Below are positions 52,974 to 61,116 of a stretch of DNA of 64,000 bases, piece after piece. The stretch is from Rhizobium sp. AC27/96 (GTDB lineage: Bacteria; Pseudomonadota; Alphaproteobacteria; Rhizobiales; Rhizobiaceae). The stretch is from positions 414,585 to 478,584 of the forward strand of contig NZ_LXKN01000032.1 of NCBI RefSeq assembly GCF_001692325.1. The letters run 5' to 3'. Below the pieces are notes generated by a model. It was not told the origin of the DNA. It made no database searches and saw nothing but the letters and a program-made list of their open reading frames with translations. Made by a program: the position numbers and the translations under genes. Within the stretch, counting starts at the first letter, position 1. Every line of letters starts with the position of its first letter.

Positions 52974-53714
52974 ATGGATCGTCGCTCGCTGCTCAAATTT
53001 GGTCTTGCCGCCATTCCGGCAATTTCACTCGCCCGGATATCCAAAGCGGAAGATGCCGAGCTTATCGTTGGTTCGAACGTTGGTGCTCCGCCATTCGCAT
53101 TCAAGCAGGGTGACACGTATACAGGCTTTGACGTCGAGATTTGGGCGGAGGTTGCCAAAGGTCTCAATCGAAAATGGCGGATACAGCCGATGGAGTTCGG
53201 CGCGCTGATCCCCGCCTTGCAGACCAACAATATCGACGCGATCGTTTCTCAGCTTTTCATCAAGCCTGCTCGTCAGCAGGTCATCGATTTTTCGGACCCC
53301 TACTATGACAGTGGTCTCGTCGCCGTGGCGCGGGTGGACGATAATTCCATTCAATCGCCCGCTGATCTCAACGGCAAAACAATTGGCACGGAAACGGGTA
53401 CGATCGCCGTCGACTACATCAAGAACAATCTCAAGAATGCCACGCTCGAGCAGCTTCCAAGCATCAACAATGCGCTCCTGGCACTGCAAGCCGGCCGAAC
53501 CGATGCCGTTATCTACGATACTCCGCTTTTGCTCTACTATGCCAAGACGGCCGGCAAGGGTAAGGTCAAGGTCATCCAGCCGACCCTTGCTGGCCAGAAT
53601 GTCGGTATCGGGTTTCAGAAGGGCAGCCCATTGGTGGCGCCAACCAATATCCAGCTGGCCGCGATGAAGGCGGATGGGCGCTACAAGGCAATTTGCGACA
53701 AATGGTTTGGTTAA
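52974..53714 (+). CDS. Polar amino-acid ABC transporter substrate-binding protein
   Basis: Protein of 246 residues with an N-terminal MDRRSLLKFGLAAIPAISLA signal of twin-arginine appearance ending near SKAED. The mature part is SBP family 3: VGSNVGAPPFAFKQGDTYTGFDVEIWAEVA, FGALIPALQTNNIDAIVSQLFIKPARQQVIDFSDPYY, and LNGKTIGTETGTIAVDYI. It supplies ligand to the permease/ATPase at 48899-50280 although transcribed in the opposite direction. Ligand unknown. Confidence 0.93.
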   Translation: MDRRSLLKFGLAAIPAISLARISKAEDAELIVGSNVGAPPFAFKQGDTYTGFDVEIWAEVAKGLNRKWRIQPMEFGALIPALQTNNIDAIVSQLFIKPARQQVIDFSDPYYDSGLVAVARVDDNSIQSPADLNGKTIGTETGTIAVDYIKNNLKNATLEQLPSINNALLALQAGRTDAVIYDTPLLLYYAKTAGKGKVKVIQPTLAGQNVGIGFQKGSPLVAPTNIQLAAMKADGRYKAICDKWFG

Positions 53715-53852
53715 CAGGCGTTGCATCTCGCGCCGCAAATGCTCCTGGGGGTCTATCTCCAGGAGCCAGAAACTCAGACGCTAAATGATCGGGCAACCTT
53801 GCCGTCAACGTAAACTACGGTGCTATGATCCGTATGGATTGATTGGAAAGCA

Positions 53853-55034
53853 ATGCTTCAACTATTCGAGAAACAGCACGGGTTTCGGCGTGACAGCGTC
53901 AGTCTGGAAAATTGGCGCAACAGGCCTTTCAACACCTGGGCGTTTCGCAACATTCATGAATTTATACCAACAGCGGAAGTGCCGGCGACGGACAACGGCG
54001 TCGAAGAACCCAAGGTCGATGAGACCTGGCTGACGTCACAGGAAATACCGATCGGCGACCGCAGGATCAGCATTTCCGCGGTTCTTCAGGAAACCTATGC
54101 CGACACCCTTGTCGTCATGAAGAAAGGCGTTGTCGTCGCGGAATTCCATGCTCCCGGTTTCACGACCCGGTCGAGGCACATACTGTTTTCGTCAAGCAAG
54201 TCGGTTACCGGCATGCTGGCCGGGATCCTGGCGGGCGAAGGCACTCTGGATCCAGATGAGCCAATCGCCCGTCATGTTCCTGAGTTGGCGACGTCAGCCT
54301 TTGGCGATGCGAAGGTTCGACATGCGCTCGACATGCGCACGAGCCTCGTTTTCAACGAGGATTACAGCGACCCAAGGGGCGACTTTGCGCGGTATCGTCG
54401 GGCGGGGCTGCTTGATCCCGCGCTCGATGGCGAGCCGGTTGAAACGGTGATCTCCTTCCTTGCTTCCTTGAAAAAGGCGCAGAGGGATCACGGCGGACCG
54501 TTCTTCTATTGCTCGCCCAATTCCGATGCGCTCGGTCTGGTCGTCGAACGAGCCTCCGGCCTTCGTTTTGCGGATTTGTTGTCACAGAAGCTCTGGCAAC
54601 CGCTCGGCGCCAGATCGAATGCACTTGTTACGGTCGATCGCGAGGGGACAGCGCGTGCCGGCGGCGGCTTGTTTGTTACGGCTCGCGATTTTGCCCGCCT
54701 TGGCGAACTTGTCCGCCGCGAAGGTGAGGTCGAAGGCCGTCGGATAATTCCATCTGAGTGGGTTCGGGATACTGTAAACGGCGGCAGCCGTGATGCCTGG
54801 ACAACCGGCAATTTCGCCGACTGGCTTCCTTCAGGTTCCTATCGCAATCAGTGGTATCAGACCGGAAACGAAGATGGCGCGTTCTTCGCTCTGGGCATTC
54901 ATGGACAATGGCTTTTCGTGAACCCTCGCTCGGAGGTGGTGATCGTGAAGTTTTCTTCGCAACCCGATCCGGTGGATGACAGGCTGAAGTCGCTGAACAT
55001 GGCGTTGTTCAGCGCCATTTCTTCGATTGTCTAG
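53853..55034 (+). CDS. Serine hydrolase of the class C beta-lactamase/NylB type
   Basis: Protein of 393 residues. The SxxK motif is in FSSSKSVTGMLAG, the tyrosine motif in FYCSPNSDALG (NylB-like YCS), and the third motif appears as GIHGQW near residue 350. Such proteins are esterases, amidases or peptidases, for example 6-aminohexanoate-dimer hydrolase, rather than true beta-lactamases. No signal peptide is seen, consistent with a cytoplasmic amide hydrolase. It follows the amino-acid-binding protein by 138 bp, so the imported compound might be its substrate. Its end overlaps a metallo-beta-lactamase remnant on the other strand by 26 bp. Confidence 0.87.
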   Translation: MLQLFEKQHGFRRDSVSLENWRNRPFNTWAFRNIHEFIPTAEVPATDNGVEEPKVDETWLTSQEIPIGDRRISISAVLQETYADTLVVMKKGVVVAEFHAPGFTTRSRHILFSSSKSVTGMLAGILAGEGTLDPDEPIARHVPELATSAFGDAKVRHALDMRTSLVFNEDYSDPRGDFARYRRAGLLDPALDGEPVETVISFLASLKKAQRDHGGPFFYCSPNSDALGLVVERASGLRFADLLSQKLWQPLGARSNALVTVDREGTARAGGGLFVTARDFARLGELVRREGEVEGRRIIPSEWVRDTVNGGSRDAWTTGNFADWLPSGSYRNQWYQTGNEDGAFFALGIHGQWLFVNPRSEVVIVKFSSQPDPVDDRLKSLNMALFSAISSIV

Positions 55035-55278
55035 ATGAGCAAGAGCGTGAGATCTTCTCCGGCGGCTCGCTTTGGAACTTTTCTCGGGAAAGCCTCTGAT
55101 AAATAACGCGATAGTTTTCGCCTGTTTTCTCGATGCGCGCGAAACCGAACTCGCCGAGATGCATGCCCGTGATCAGCAGCTGCTCGGAGCTGACGAGATC
55201 CAGCAACCTCGACCGTGCGGCTGCTACAAGATGTGAATCCTGTTCATACAGGCTCCTGCCGAACAGGTGCTGAGCAGA
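55009..55278 (-). pseudogene. C-terminal remnant of an MBL-fold hydrolase
   Basis: About 90 codons without a start, reading …LYEQDSHLVAAARSRLLDLV, then SEQLLITGMHLGEFGFARI and EKTGENYRVI. This matches the last part of metallo-beta-lactamase-fold hydrolases, where the pattern R-x-x-LLD-…-LV-x-G-x-H-L-…-G-x-I-…-YRW carries the final metal-ligand histidine. The N-terminal HxHxDH part is missing; a stop codon lies just upstream and the PAS gene ends at 55280. It therefore looks like a deletion remnant. From memory of the family, not checked by search. Confidence 0.45.
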
Positions 55279-55279
55279 T

Positions 55280-55666
55280 CTAGGTAGTTACCTTGAGGTT
55301 CGGGGGATATTCTATCGGGTGAACGATGCCTGCATACTGTACCGGGTTTCCAGATCGATCGCGAAAGCAGCGGCCGTGGGCCATGACCCAACGGATCGTG
55401 CCGCGATAATCCTCCACGCGATATTCTTCCCGATATGGCTGCCCGCCGATGATGGCCTGGCTGAGTTTTCTCGCGATACGCGGCCTGTCCGAAACATGGA
55501 TACGCGTCAGGAAGCGTTCGACTGGCAGGCCATGCAGCGTCTCTTCCTGATCGATGCCAAAGAGTTTTGCGACCGCCGTATCGGCAAACACCAGGTCGCT
55601 CTCGATGCTCCAGGTCCAAATGCCGGCTTCTTCGATCCGGCATGCCTGCAGGTCAGTCGTTTCCAT
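55280..55666 (-). CDS. Stand-alone PAS-domain protein
   Basis: Protein of 128 residues. It is essentially one PAS fold with PAC end: GIWTWSIESDLVFADTAVAKLFGID, then VERFLTRIHVSDRPRIARKL, YREEYRVEDYRGTIRWVMAHGRCFRD and PVQYAGIVHPI. There is no output domain, so it would act as a sensor partner. Start ATG 55666 has GAGAGGG before it. The reading frame ends directly at the MBL remnant, so the arrangement may result from a deletion that removed neighbouring sequence. Confidence 0.8.
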   Translation of the reverse strand: METTDLQACRIEEAGIWTWSIESDLVFADTAVAKLFGIDQEETLHGLPVERFLTRIHVSDRPRIARKLSQAIIGGQPYREEYRVEDYRGTIRWVMAHGRCFRDRSGNPVQYAGIVHPIEYPPNLKVTT

Positions 55667-55848
55667 AGCGCCCTCTCTCTCGCTATAATCATAGGAATGC
55701 CCGGCAAGCGTGCATGGGCATTCGGATTTTCCGGGCCGGTTTCCGACCCCGGGGGCCGACAATTGAAGCCGGCGGGTAGTTGGCAATTGACGCGGCGAGG
55801 GGGCTTCTGGGTGCGCGCCAGATTGCTGTATGGCCTTCATTGGTATGT

Positions 55849-56733
55849 TCATTCGTTAAATAGGGCAAACTCCGTGAAAGCCAGATCACCCGGAGCTGGC
55901 AAATTCGGTCCCTTGAAATATTTTGGGCCGATTTCGGCAAAATAGCGCCCCACCAATCCCGGAACCGGCGCTCGAGCATCGACCAGGCAAAAGATTTTGC
56001 CCTGCCTCAGCAGGTATCGTCCAAGTACACCGGCACATTGGCTGAGGTCGGAATGCGATCGGCAGTAGATGACCTGACTTGCAGGGATGAAGCCTTTCAG
56101 CACGCGACGGGCCTTGAACACAAATGGATGCACCGAACCGTCGATTATGCACATCAGGGCATCGCATCCCAAAGCGGTATGCTCCAAAAGAATGCGTCGC
56201 TCGTGTTCCGGCAACTGAAGCAATTCCGGTGCGTCGGCATGGACCTTAACCACGCGAGACCTTGCCCGCACGGGGCTCAGCACGGGCAGGAACGCATGTT
56301 GACCATCGGCAAAGCGCTTGAAACGCAATGCTTCTACGACCTTGCGTGTTACCGGAGCAGGGGTAACGCTCAGAAAGGTTACATCCCGTTGACGCAGGGC
56401 GGCCATGATCAGCTTGCCTGCATAGGCACGAAAATCCGTGTCGACTGTCCAGCTCGAGAGGTTGCAGCGAATGGATTCCCCATCCGCATTCGCATGTCGA
56501 AAATAGAGGGTCAACATCGCGCCAACAACCGTTCCGGCGTGGTCAAGGATGTAGCCGTAGCGCGGAAAATCACCAACCACCGGCATATCATCAATGCGGC
56601 TGAGTGCATTGTGCCAGTACTGGCGCGAGCGATCGGGGAAGCCTCTCCGCAGGCAATCTATCACGCCCTGCCAATCGGCCTTTTCAATCGGACGGCAAGT
56701 CAGCCCCTCGGGCATTGTTCCCAGCACACTCAT
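55849..56733 (-). CDS. GNAT-like acyltransferase-fold protein
   Basis: Protein of 294 residues. The N-terminal ~130 residues look like an acyl-CoA N-acyltransferase domain (LTCRPIEKADWQGVIDCLRRGF, GTVVGAMLTLYF, RCNLSSWTVDTDFRAYAGKLIMAAL). The second half (~140-294) is less clear but may be another such domain. This kind of protein occurs in rhizobia near surface-polysaccharide genes, but none are present here. Start ATG 56733 with GGAGG eight bases upstream. An unusually AT-rich interval lies upstream. Confidence 0.6.
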   Translation of the reverse strand: MSVLGTMPEGLTCRPIEKADWQGVIDCLRRGFPDRSRQYWHNALSRIDDMPVVGDFPRYGYILDHAGTVVGAMLTLYFRHANADGESIRCNLSSWTVDTDFRAYAGKLIMAALRQRDVTFLSVTPAPVTRKVVEALRFKRFADGQHAFLPVLSPVRARSRVVKVHADAPELLQLPEHERRILLEHTALGCDALMCIIDGSVHPFVFKARRVLKGFIPASQVIYCRSHSDLSQCAGVLGRYLLRQGKIFCLVDARAPVPGLVGRYFAEIGPKYFKGPNLPAPGDLAFTEFALFNE

Positions 56734-57227
56734 GCAAAACACCTCCGCTGTGCTCTAAGAAGCCGCGCAAATATAAATCCTCAACAGATTATTAAGATCG
56801 CAATTTTAGTCAATTATTATTAAATATATTTCTGTAATATTATTTTACTTTGGCAGTCGGTCGACTCATGTGCGTTGCAATGTATTTTATGAAGTTGAGT
56901 TTAATCTTTTTGTTGTATTTGATATTACTTATATACCATGGGTAGTATATTGTCGAATAGACTCTTCGAGATTACTCTGATGTATCTTACCTGCATCACA
57001 GCTTGCAGATGTTCGCTGCTCGACTTTCGAGAACGGAGAGCTTGAGGCCTCTATGTGGCGACACTGTCATCCGGTTACCTCCGTCGATGGATCGGGGCGC
57101 CTTCTCTTCACTGATGACGCAAAGCGTCACCAGCACGACAAACCTCAATGCGCACAGGACGAACATCCCAAATCCTTCGGTCTCGATTTCTACCGATGGA
57201 TGGCCTGATTGGGTGCCAAGATGGAGC
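56734..57227. other. AT-rich gene-free interval
   Basis: 494 bp. The part at ~56,760-56,990 is strikingly AT-rich with runs such as TTATTATTAAATATATTT, in strong contrast to the GC-rich surroundings; it would be the promoter region of the acyltransferase-like gene. The remainder to 57227 is GC-normal. No supported gene. Confidence 0.6.
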
Positions 57228-57977
57228 CTAGCCCGCGAGCTTGCCGCCATCGATCGCCAACGAATGGCCAGTCAGGAATGCGGCTTTAGGCGACGCAAGG
57301 AACAGGATCGCGGCGGCTACTTCTTCTGATTGGCCAAGACGGCGCATCGGCACATAGGCCTTCATATAGTCCATCCGCTCCTGGGAGCCGCCCGTGACGC
57401 GGTCGATGAAGCCGGTATCGATCGGGCCTGGCGCGACAGCGTTGACGCGGATGCCCGCGGTCGCCACCTCCAGTGCGGCAGACTTGGTAAGTCCCTCGAC
57501 CGCATGCTTGCTCGCGACATAGACCGAGCCATTGGCCGTACCGATTTTGCCGAGCACCGAGGAGACGTTGATAATATTGCCGGATCCCTGCACCTGCATG
57601 ACCCGCAATTCATGCTTCATGCTGAGCAGCGTGCCGAGGACATTCGTGTCGAAGGTTGCGGCGTAATTCTCCTCCGTCTGGGTGCTTACGGGACCAAAAG
57701 TGCCCTCCGTGCCGGCATTGTTGACGGCGACATCGAGGCGTCCGAAACGCGAAACTGTCTGGTCGACTAAGGTTCTCACCTCGTCATCGCGGCGGACATC
57801 TGTACGGATGTATTCGGCTTCGGCGCCGAGGCCGCGAAGCTCGTCAACAAGTTCGTGACCGAGTTGATCGCGGCGACCGGACACGACGATACTTGCGCCT
57901 TCCTGCGCAAAGGCCAGTGCTGTGGCGCGGCCGATGCCGGTGAGTGCGCCGGTGATGAGAACGATAGGAGAGGGCAT
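57228..57977 (-). CDS. SDR-family oxidoreductase
   Basis: Classical SDR of 249 residues: TGALTGIGRAT near the N-terminus, NNAGTEG, the catalytic S in NVSSVLGKIG and Y-x-x-x-K in YVASKHAVEG, and the terminal GHSLAIDGGKLAG. NAD(P)-dependent, substrate unknown. It is transcribed away from a 114-bp gap that contains a 26-bp perfect palindrome, with the TetR gene upstream on the same strand. SDR plus adjacent TetR is a common pair in which the TetR represses the SDR. Confidence 0.92.
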   Translation of the reverse strand: MPSPIVLITGALTGIGRATALAFAQEGASIVVSGRRDQLGHELVDELRGLGAEAEYIRTDVRRDDEVRTLVDQTVSRFGRLDVAVNNAGTEGTFGPVSTQTEENYAATFDTNVLGTLLSMKHELRVMQVQGSGNIINVSSVLGKIGTANGSVYVASKHAVEGLTKSAALEVATAGIRVNAVAPGPIDTGFIDRVTGGSQERMDYMKAYVPMRRLGQSEEVAAAILFLASPKAAFLTGHSLAIDGGKLAG

Positions 57978-58029
57978 GGAAAATCCTTTGACTGGATCGT
58001 TGAGAGGCGGCGTGGGGGGCGCCGTCTCT

Positions 58030-58055
58030 CCAATACGTACGATCGTACGTATTGG
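58030..58055. promoter_or_regulatory. Perfect 26-bp palindromic operator
   Basis: Left half CCAATACGTACGA is followed by its exact reverse complement. A further CGTACGTAC copy lies at 58070-58078. It is placed between the SDR start and the TetR stop, so the adjacent TetR regulator is the obvious binding partner. Confidence 0.75.
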
Positions 58056-58091
58056 TCAAGTCAAAAAGGACGTACGTACATATTTGTCATG

Positions 58092-58685
58092 TCAGCCTCG
58101 TCGCGGCCGGAGGATCACCGAGAATAGGACATGTTGGAACCGTTCGATCGGAGCCACGCTGCGCTCTGCCTTGCAAAGAAGCATCGCGCCTTGCAGGGAG
58201 GAGACGATGAAGCCACCGATTTCCCGGCAATCGAGATCGGCGGGCACTTCGCCCGCGCTCACTGCCGCTTCCAGGCAATAGGTGACGCCATCGGTCAACT
58301 CGGCAAAAATCTGGTTCAGCCGTTGCCGTATGGCATCGGAAGCAGTGGTCGTTTCGGCCGCAAAATTTCCGAGCAGGCAGCCCTGTGTGCCGCCATCGCA
58401 ATTCTGTTTGGCCTTGCCGCGCTCGATATATTCCCGCAATCGCGCCAGGGGCGGCTCGGCGTCGTTGCGCAGGGTTTCGCCGATGAGACTCCGAATATGG
58501 GTGGAGTAACGTTCGACAATTTCCAGTCCAAAGGCATCCTTGGACGCGAAATGATTGCTGAAAGAGCCCAAAGGCACGCCGGCGGCAGTGACGATGTCTC
58601 GCACGGAAGAGGAGGCAAAGCCGCGCTCATGCACGACCTTCAGTCCTTCTTCGAGGATTTTTTCGCGATTGGATGGTCTCGACAT
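58092..58685 (-). CDS. TetR/AcrR-family transcriptional regulator
   Basis: Protein of 197 residues. HTH at ~5-50: REKILEEGLKVVHERGFASSSVRDIVTAAGVPLGSFSNHFASKDAFG. The C-terminal region GGTQGCLLGNFAAE identifies the TetR_C subgroup that often sits beside SDR or NADH-flavin enzymes. Start ATG 58685. Upstream of the SDR gene on the same strand, with the CGTACG palindrome in between. It probably represses the SDR. Confidence 0.93.
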   Translation of the reverse strand: MSRPSNREKILEEGLKVVHERGFASSSVRDIVTAAGVPLGSFSNHFASKDAFGLEIVERYSTHIRSLIGETLRNDAEPPLARLREYIERGKAKQNCDGGTQGCLLGNFAAETTTASDAIRQRLNQIFAELTDGVTYCLEAAVSAGEVPADLDCREIGGFIVSSLQGAMLLCKAERSVAPIERFQHVLFSVILRPRRG

Positions 58686-59126
58686 GCCGCCATTATGGAC
58701 GTCCATATTGCCATCGTCAACGAAAGACCCGACTGAACCCGCCTCGGCCCGATGGGAGGGGAGTGCCTGCGGCTCGCTGCCGGTGCCTTGGCTCGACTGC
58801 ATTTCGCCTGATCCGGCTTTGGAACATTGTTGCGTTTCTGGAACGATCTTGCTGGTCTAACCAAAGTAGTTAAGGGCGAAAATGCCATCAGCATCAGATG
58901 CATCTTAAGGAGCCATTGCTTTTGTAGTCGAGATCGACAAATTTCATGAACGCGAATTGGGGGCCGGTCTGAACAACCGGCCCCCATTTATGTCAGCTGA
59001 GAATTCAATACTCGGAGAGAGAAGATACTTTCTCCGAGGAGAGGCCGGCGAGGTTTCGAGAAGTAATCCTCGTTGGCTGTCGTTGCGCCAGAAAATCGGG
59101 GGCACTCGAGTTATTGCAGTCCTGTA
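58686..59126. other. Gene-free interval with a strong hairpin
   Basis: 441 bp between the TetR gene and the GST gene, both leftward. It holds the hairpin at 58959-58985. No reading frame with support; a small RNA ending at the hairpin cannot be excluded. Confidence 0.5.
58959..58985. terminator. Perfect 10-bp terminator-like hairpin
   Basis: GGGGGCCGGT, loop CTGAACA, ACCGGCCCCC, followed by ATTTAT on the plus strand and AATT on the minus strand. It lies 141 bp past the GST stop. Confidence 0.6.
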
Positions 59127-59813
59127 TCAGAGGCCGAAGCGACGCAGATCCTCCGCCACGAAGTGCTGACCGCTGCGGTTCTTGACGCTCGGCAATTCCG
59201 AGACTTTTGCCCGCCAGGCCTTCAGGAAAGTCGCCTTTTCGGGGATTGATATGCCGGCGGCGTCTGCGTGTATCAGCCCCGCGAAGATTGTGATGTCAGC
59301 CATCGAGAATTTCGCGCCGGCGACGAATGGGCGTGTGCTGAGGATGCCGTCGAAATACAACATGCCGGCAATCACCTGTTCGCGATGTCTTTCCGCCCAT
59401 TCCTTGCGTGCCGCCCATTCGGGCGCCTTGTAGCGTTGAAGCGCCTCACCGAGGCCCGGTGTCCCGTAATGAAAGTAAATACCCACGGCATCGGTGATTT
59501 CGCGTTCAGCTCGGCGCTGCATCATGTGGATGCTTGCCTTCTCTAGAGGCGTCGTTCCAGTCAGGGTGGGATTGCCATCGAGGTTGTCGAGATATTCGGT
59601 GATGGCGGTCGACTCGGCGATGAGTGTGCCGTCATCCAGTTCGAGGACTGGGATAGTCCCGGCGGGGTTTTTCGCGAGAAACGCGGGTTGCTTGTGTTCC
59701 GCCGCAATCAGATCGACGGATACGAACTCGACTTTCGAGTCCAGGTTCTTTTCGGCCAGGACGATGCGGATGCGTGCGGGGTTGGGGAAGCCCTCACGGT
59801 CATAGATCTTCAT
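59127..59813 (-). CDS. Glutathione S-transferase-family protein
   Basis: Protein of 228 residues. The thioredoxin-like N-domain has IYDREGFPNPARIRIVLAEKNL, NPAGTIPVLELDDGTLIAESTAITEYLD (the cis-Pro and glutathione-binding E-S pair), and the helical C-domain has FVAGAKFSMADITIFAGL. Probably conjugates or reduces an electrophile using glutathione. Start ATG 59813. It is divergent from a TetR gene, with two matching operators in the 100-bp gap. Confidence 0.93.
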   Translation of the reverse strand: MKIYDREGFPNPARIRIVLAEKNLDSKVEFVSVDLIAAEHKQPAFLAKNPAGTIPVLELDDGTLIAESTAITEYLDNLDGNPTLTGTTPLEKASIHMMQRRAEREITDAVGIYFHYGTPGLGEALQRYKAPEWAARKEWAERHREQVIAGMLYFDGILSTRPFVAGAKFSMADITIFAGLIHADAAGISIPEKATFLKAWRAKVSELPSVKNRSGQHFVAEDLRRFGL

Positions 59814-59825
59814 TTTTCTCTCCTT

Positions 59826-59842
59826 TATCTATCAGTAGATAG
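59826..59842. promoter_or_regulatory. TetR operator copy 1 (GST side)
   Basis: TATCTATCAGTAGATAG, containing the inverted repeat CTATC-AGTA-GATAG. The same sequence with one change recurs at 59880-59896, 54 bp away. Confidence 0.7.
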
Positions 59843-59879
59843 GCGCAGCAGATACCTATTAAACGGCCCCGTCAAGTGC

Positions 59880-59896
59880 TATCTATCAGTTGATAG
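59880..59896. promoter_or_regulatory. TetR operator copy 2 (regulator side)
   Basis: TATCTATCAGTTGATAG, same inverted repeat CTATC…GATAG as copy 1. It lies directly before the GGAAGGAAGG ribosome site of the TetR gene. Confidence 0.7.
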
Positions 59897-59913
59897 ACGG
59901 AAGGAAGGTTTTG

Positions 59914-60480
59914 ATGAATGTGCAAGACACCCGCGAGATGATCATGGAGGCGGCCCGCCTAATGGTGCAGGACCGTGGTTACAACGCGCTGAGTTTCCGG
60001 GATGTCGCGGCTGCCGTGGGCGTGAAGAGTGCTTCGGTTCACTATCATTTTCCGACCAAAGGCGATCTGGGCGCTGCGCTCGCCAGGCGATATACAGATG
60101 TGGCAACGGCCTTCCTGAACAGCCTTCTGGATGAACCGCTCGACATCCACGAGTGTTTTGCGAAATATACTGCTGTGTTTCGTGCCGCCCTGGAGAAAGA
60201 CAACCGCATGTGCCTCTGTGGCATCATGTCGGCCGAATATGTTGATCTTCCTGATGCCGTCCGGGTGGAGGTGGACCGCTTCGCGGAGGTCAACATCGAC
60301 TGGTTGACCAAGGTGCTCTCGCGCCACAGGCCGAAGGCCACGGCCGAGGAAAAGCAAAGCCACGCTACCGCAATTTTCGCGGCGATCGAGGGCGCCCAAC
60401 TGATCGCGCGCGGCAGGGGCGATATCGCGATCTTCGACCAATGTATCGAAGCCTATCGCAATTCGGGTCTTTCCCCTTGA
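59914..60480 (+). CDS. TetR/AcrR-family transcriptional regulator
   Basis: Protein of 188 residues. HTH ~8-52: DTREMIMEAARLMVQDRGYNALSFRDVAAAVGVKSASVHYHFPTKGDLG, the pattern of the YxaF/LmrA-like TetR subgroup. Start ATG 59914 behind a GGAAGGAAGG ribosome site. Divergent from the GST gene; the two operator copies between them predict repression of both genes and release by an electrophile or similar ligand. Confidence 0.94.
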   Translation: MNVQDTREMIMEAARLMVQDRGYNALSFRDVAAAVGVKSASVHYHFPTKGDLGAALARRYTDVATAFLNSLLDEPLDIHECFAKYTAVFRAALEKDNRMCLCGIMSAEYVDLPDAVRVEVDRFAEVNIDWLTKVLSRHRPKATAEEKQSHATAIFAAIEGAQLIARGRGDIAIFDQCIEAYRNSGLSP

Positions 60481-60822
60481 GGGATGATGAAGTGAATTGA
60501 GGTGTGGTGACCTGGCCGTCGGGAAAGCTCCATATCCCGAGCGAAGCTCCTCACGCAGATAAGGTCGGTACCGTTGATGGCAATGTTCCCTCGCGCAGGC
60601 ATGTCGCCGCGCATCGCAGTTCCGGATAATAGGCGTCACTCTATAGAACTTTGAGAACTTGCCCGCGGAGCGATGATTCCGATCGGCCAACTTCGTCTAT
60701 ACAGCGCGAAACCGCTGAATAAACGAGGAGTTACTTGCTTCTCCCCAATCTCTTGATAGATTTCGATGAAGGCTATTAATCGTAAGGCTCGACAATCAAA
60801 GAAACGAGCAATTGGGGTTGGG
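60481..60822. other. Gene-free interval
   Basis: 342 bp between the TetR gene and the DUF6916-like gene, read in the same direction. No supported reading frame, repeat or hairpin with a T-run was found; it should contain the promoter of the gene at 60823. Confidence 0.5.
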
Positions 60823-61116
60823 ATGGGGATTGTAACGCTGGATCATTTCGCCCGCTGTGTCGGGGAGGGGTTCGAAATCGATATGGGCACTGGATCCGTC
60901 GCCTTTACGCTGACGGAGGCAAGGCCCCTGCCCGAACGCGGCTTTCCGGGGATGACGAGAGCACCGTTCGCGCTTCTGTTCCGTAGCGAGTCGAAGGTAC
61001 TGCTGCCGCAGCAGATCTACCGGCTGAACAACTCTACCCTTGGAATTCTCGACATTTTCCTGGTGCCGGTTGCCAGGGACAAGGACGGGATCATCTATCA
61101 GGCAGTCTTCAACTGA
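60823..61116 (+). CDS. DUF6916-like small protein
   Basis: Protein of 97 residues. It opens with TLDHFARCVGEGFEIDMGTG and contains APFALLFRSES, LPQQIYRLNNSTLGILDIFLVP and the terminal GIIYQAVFN. This is the pattern I associate with the DUF6916 family, often found beside tail-collar proteins, as here; recalled, not searched. ATG 60823 follows GGGGTTGGG; an ATG at 60766 would add 19 basic residues. Its last 8 bp overlap the end of the convergent GNAT gene. Function unknown. Confidence 0.7.
   Translation: MGIVTLDHFARCVGEGFEIDMGTGSVAFTLTEARPLPERGFPGMTRAPFALLFRSESKVLLPQQIYRLNNSTLGILDIFLVPVARDKDGIIYQAVFN

Noticed and set aside
53853..55034. Annotation as an antibiotic-resistance beta-lactamase
   Set aside because: The motifs fit the class C-like fold, but the YCS and GxHGQW patterns and the missing signal peptide point to NylB/esterase-type hydrolases.
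57003..57329. Plus-strand frame of 108 codons in the interval upstream of and into the SDR gene
   Set aside because: It overlaps the well-supported SDR end on the other strand, has no ribosome site and no recognisable pattern.
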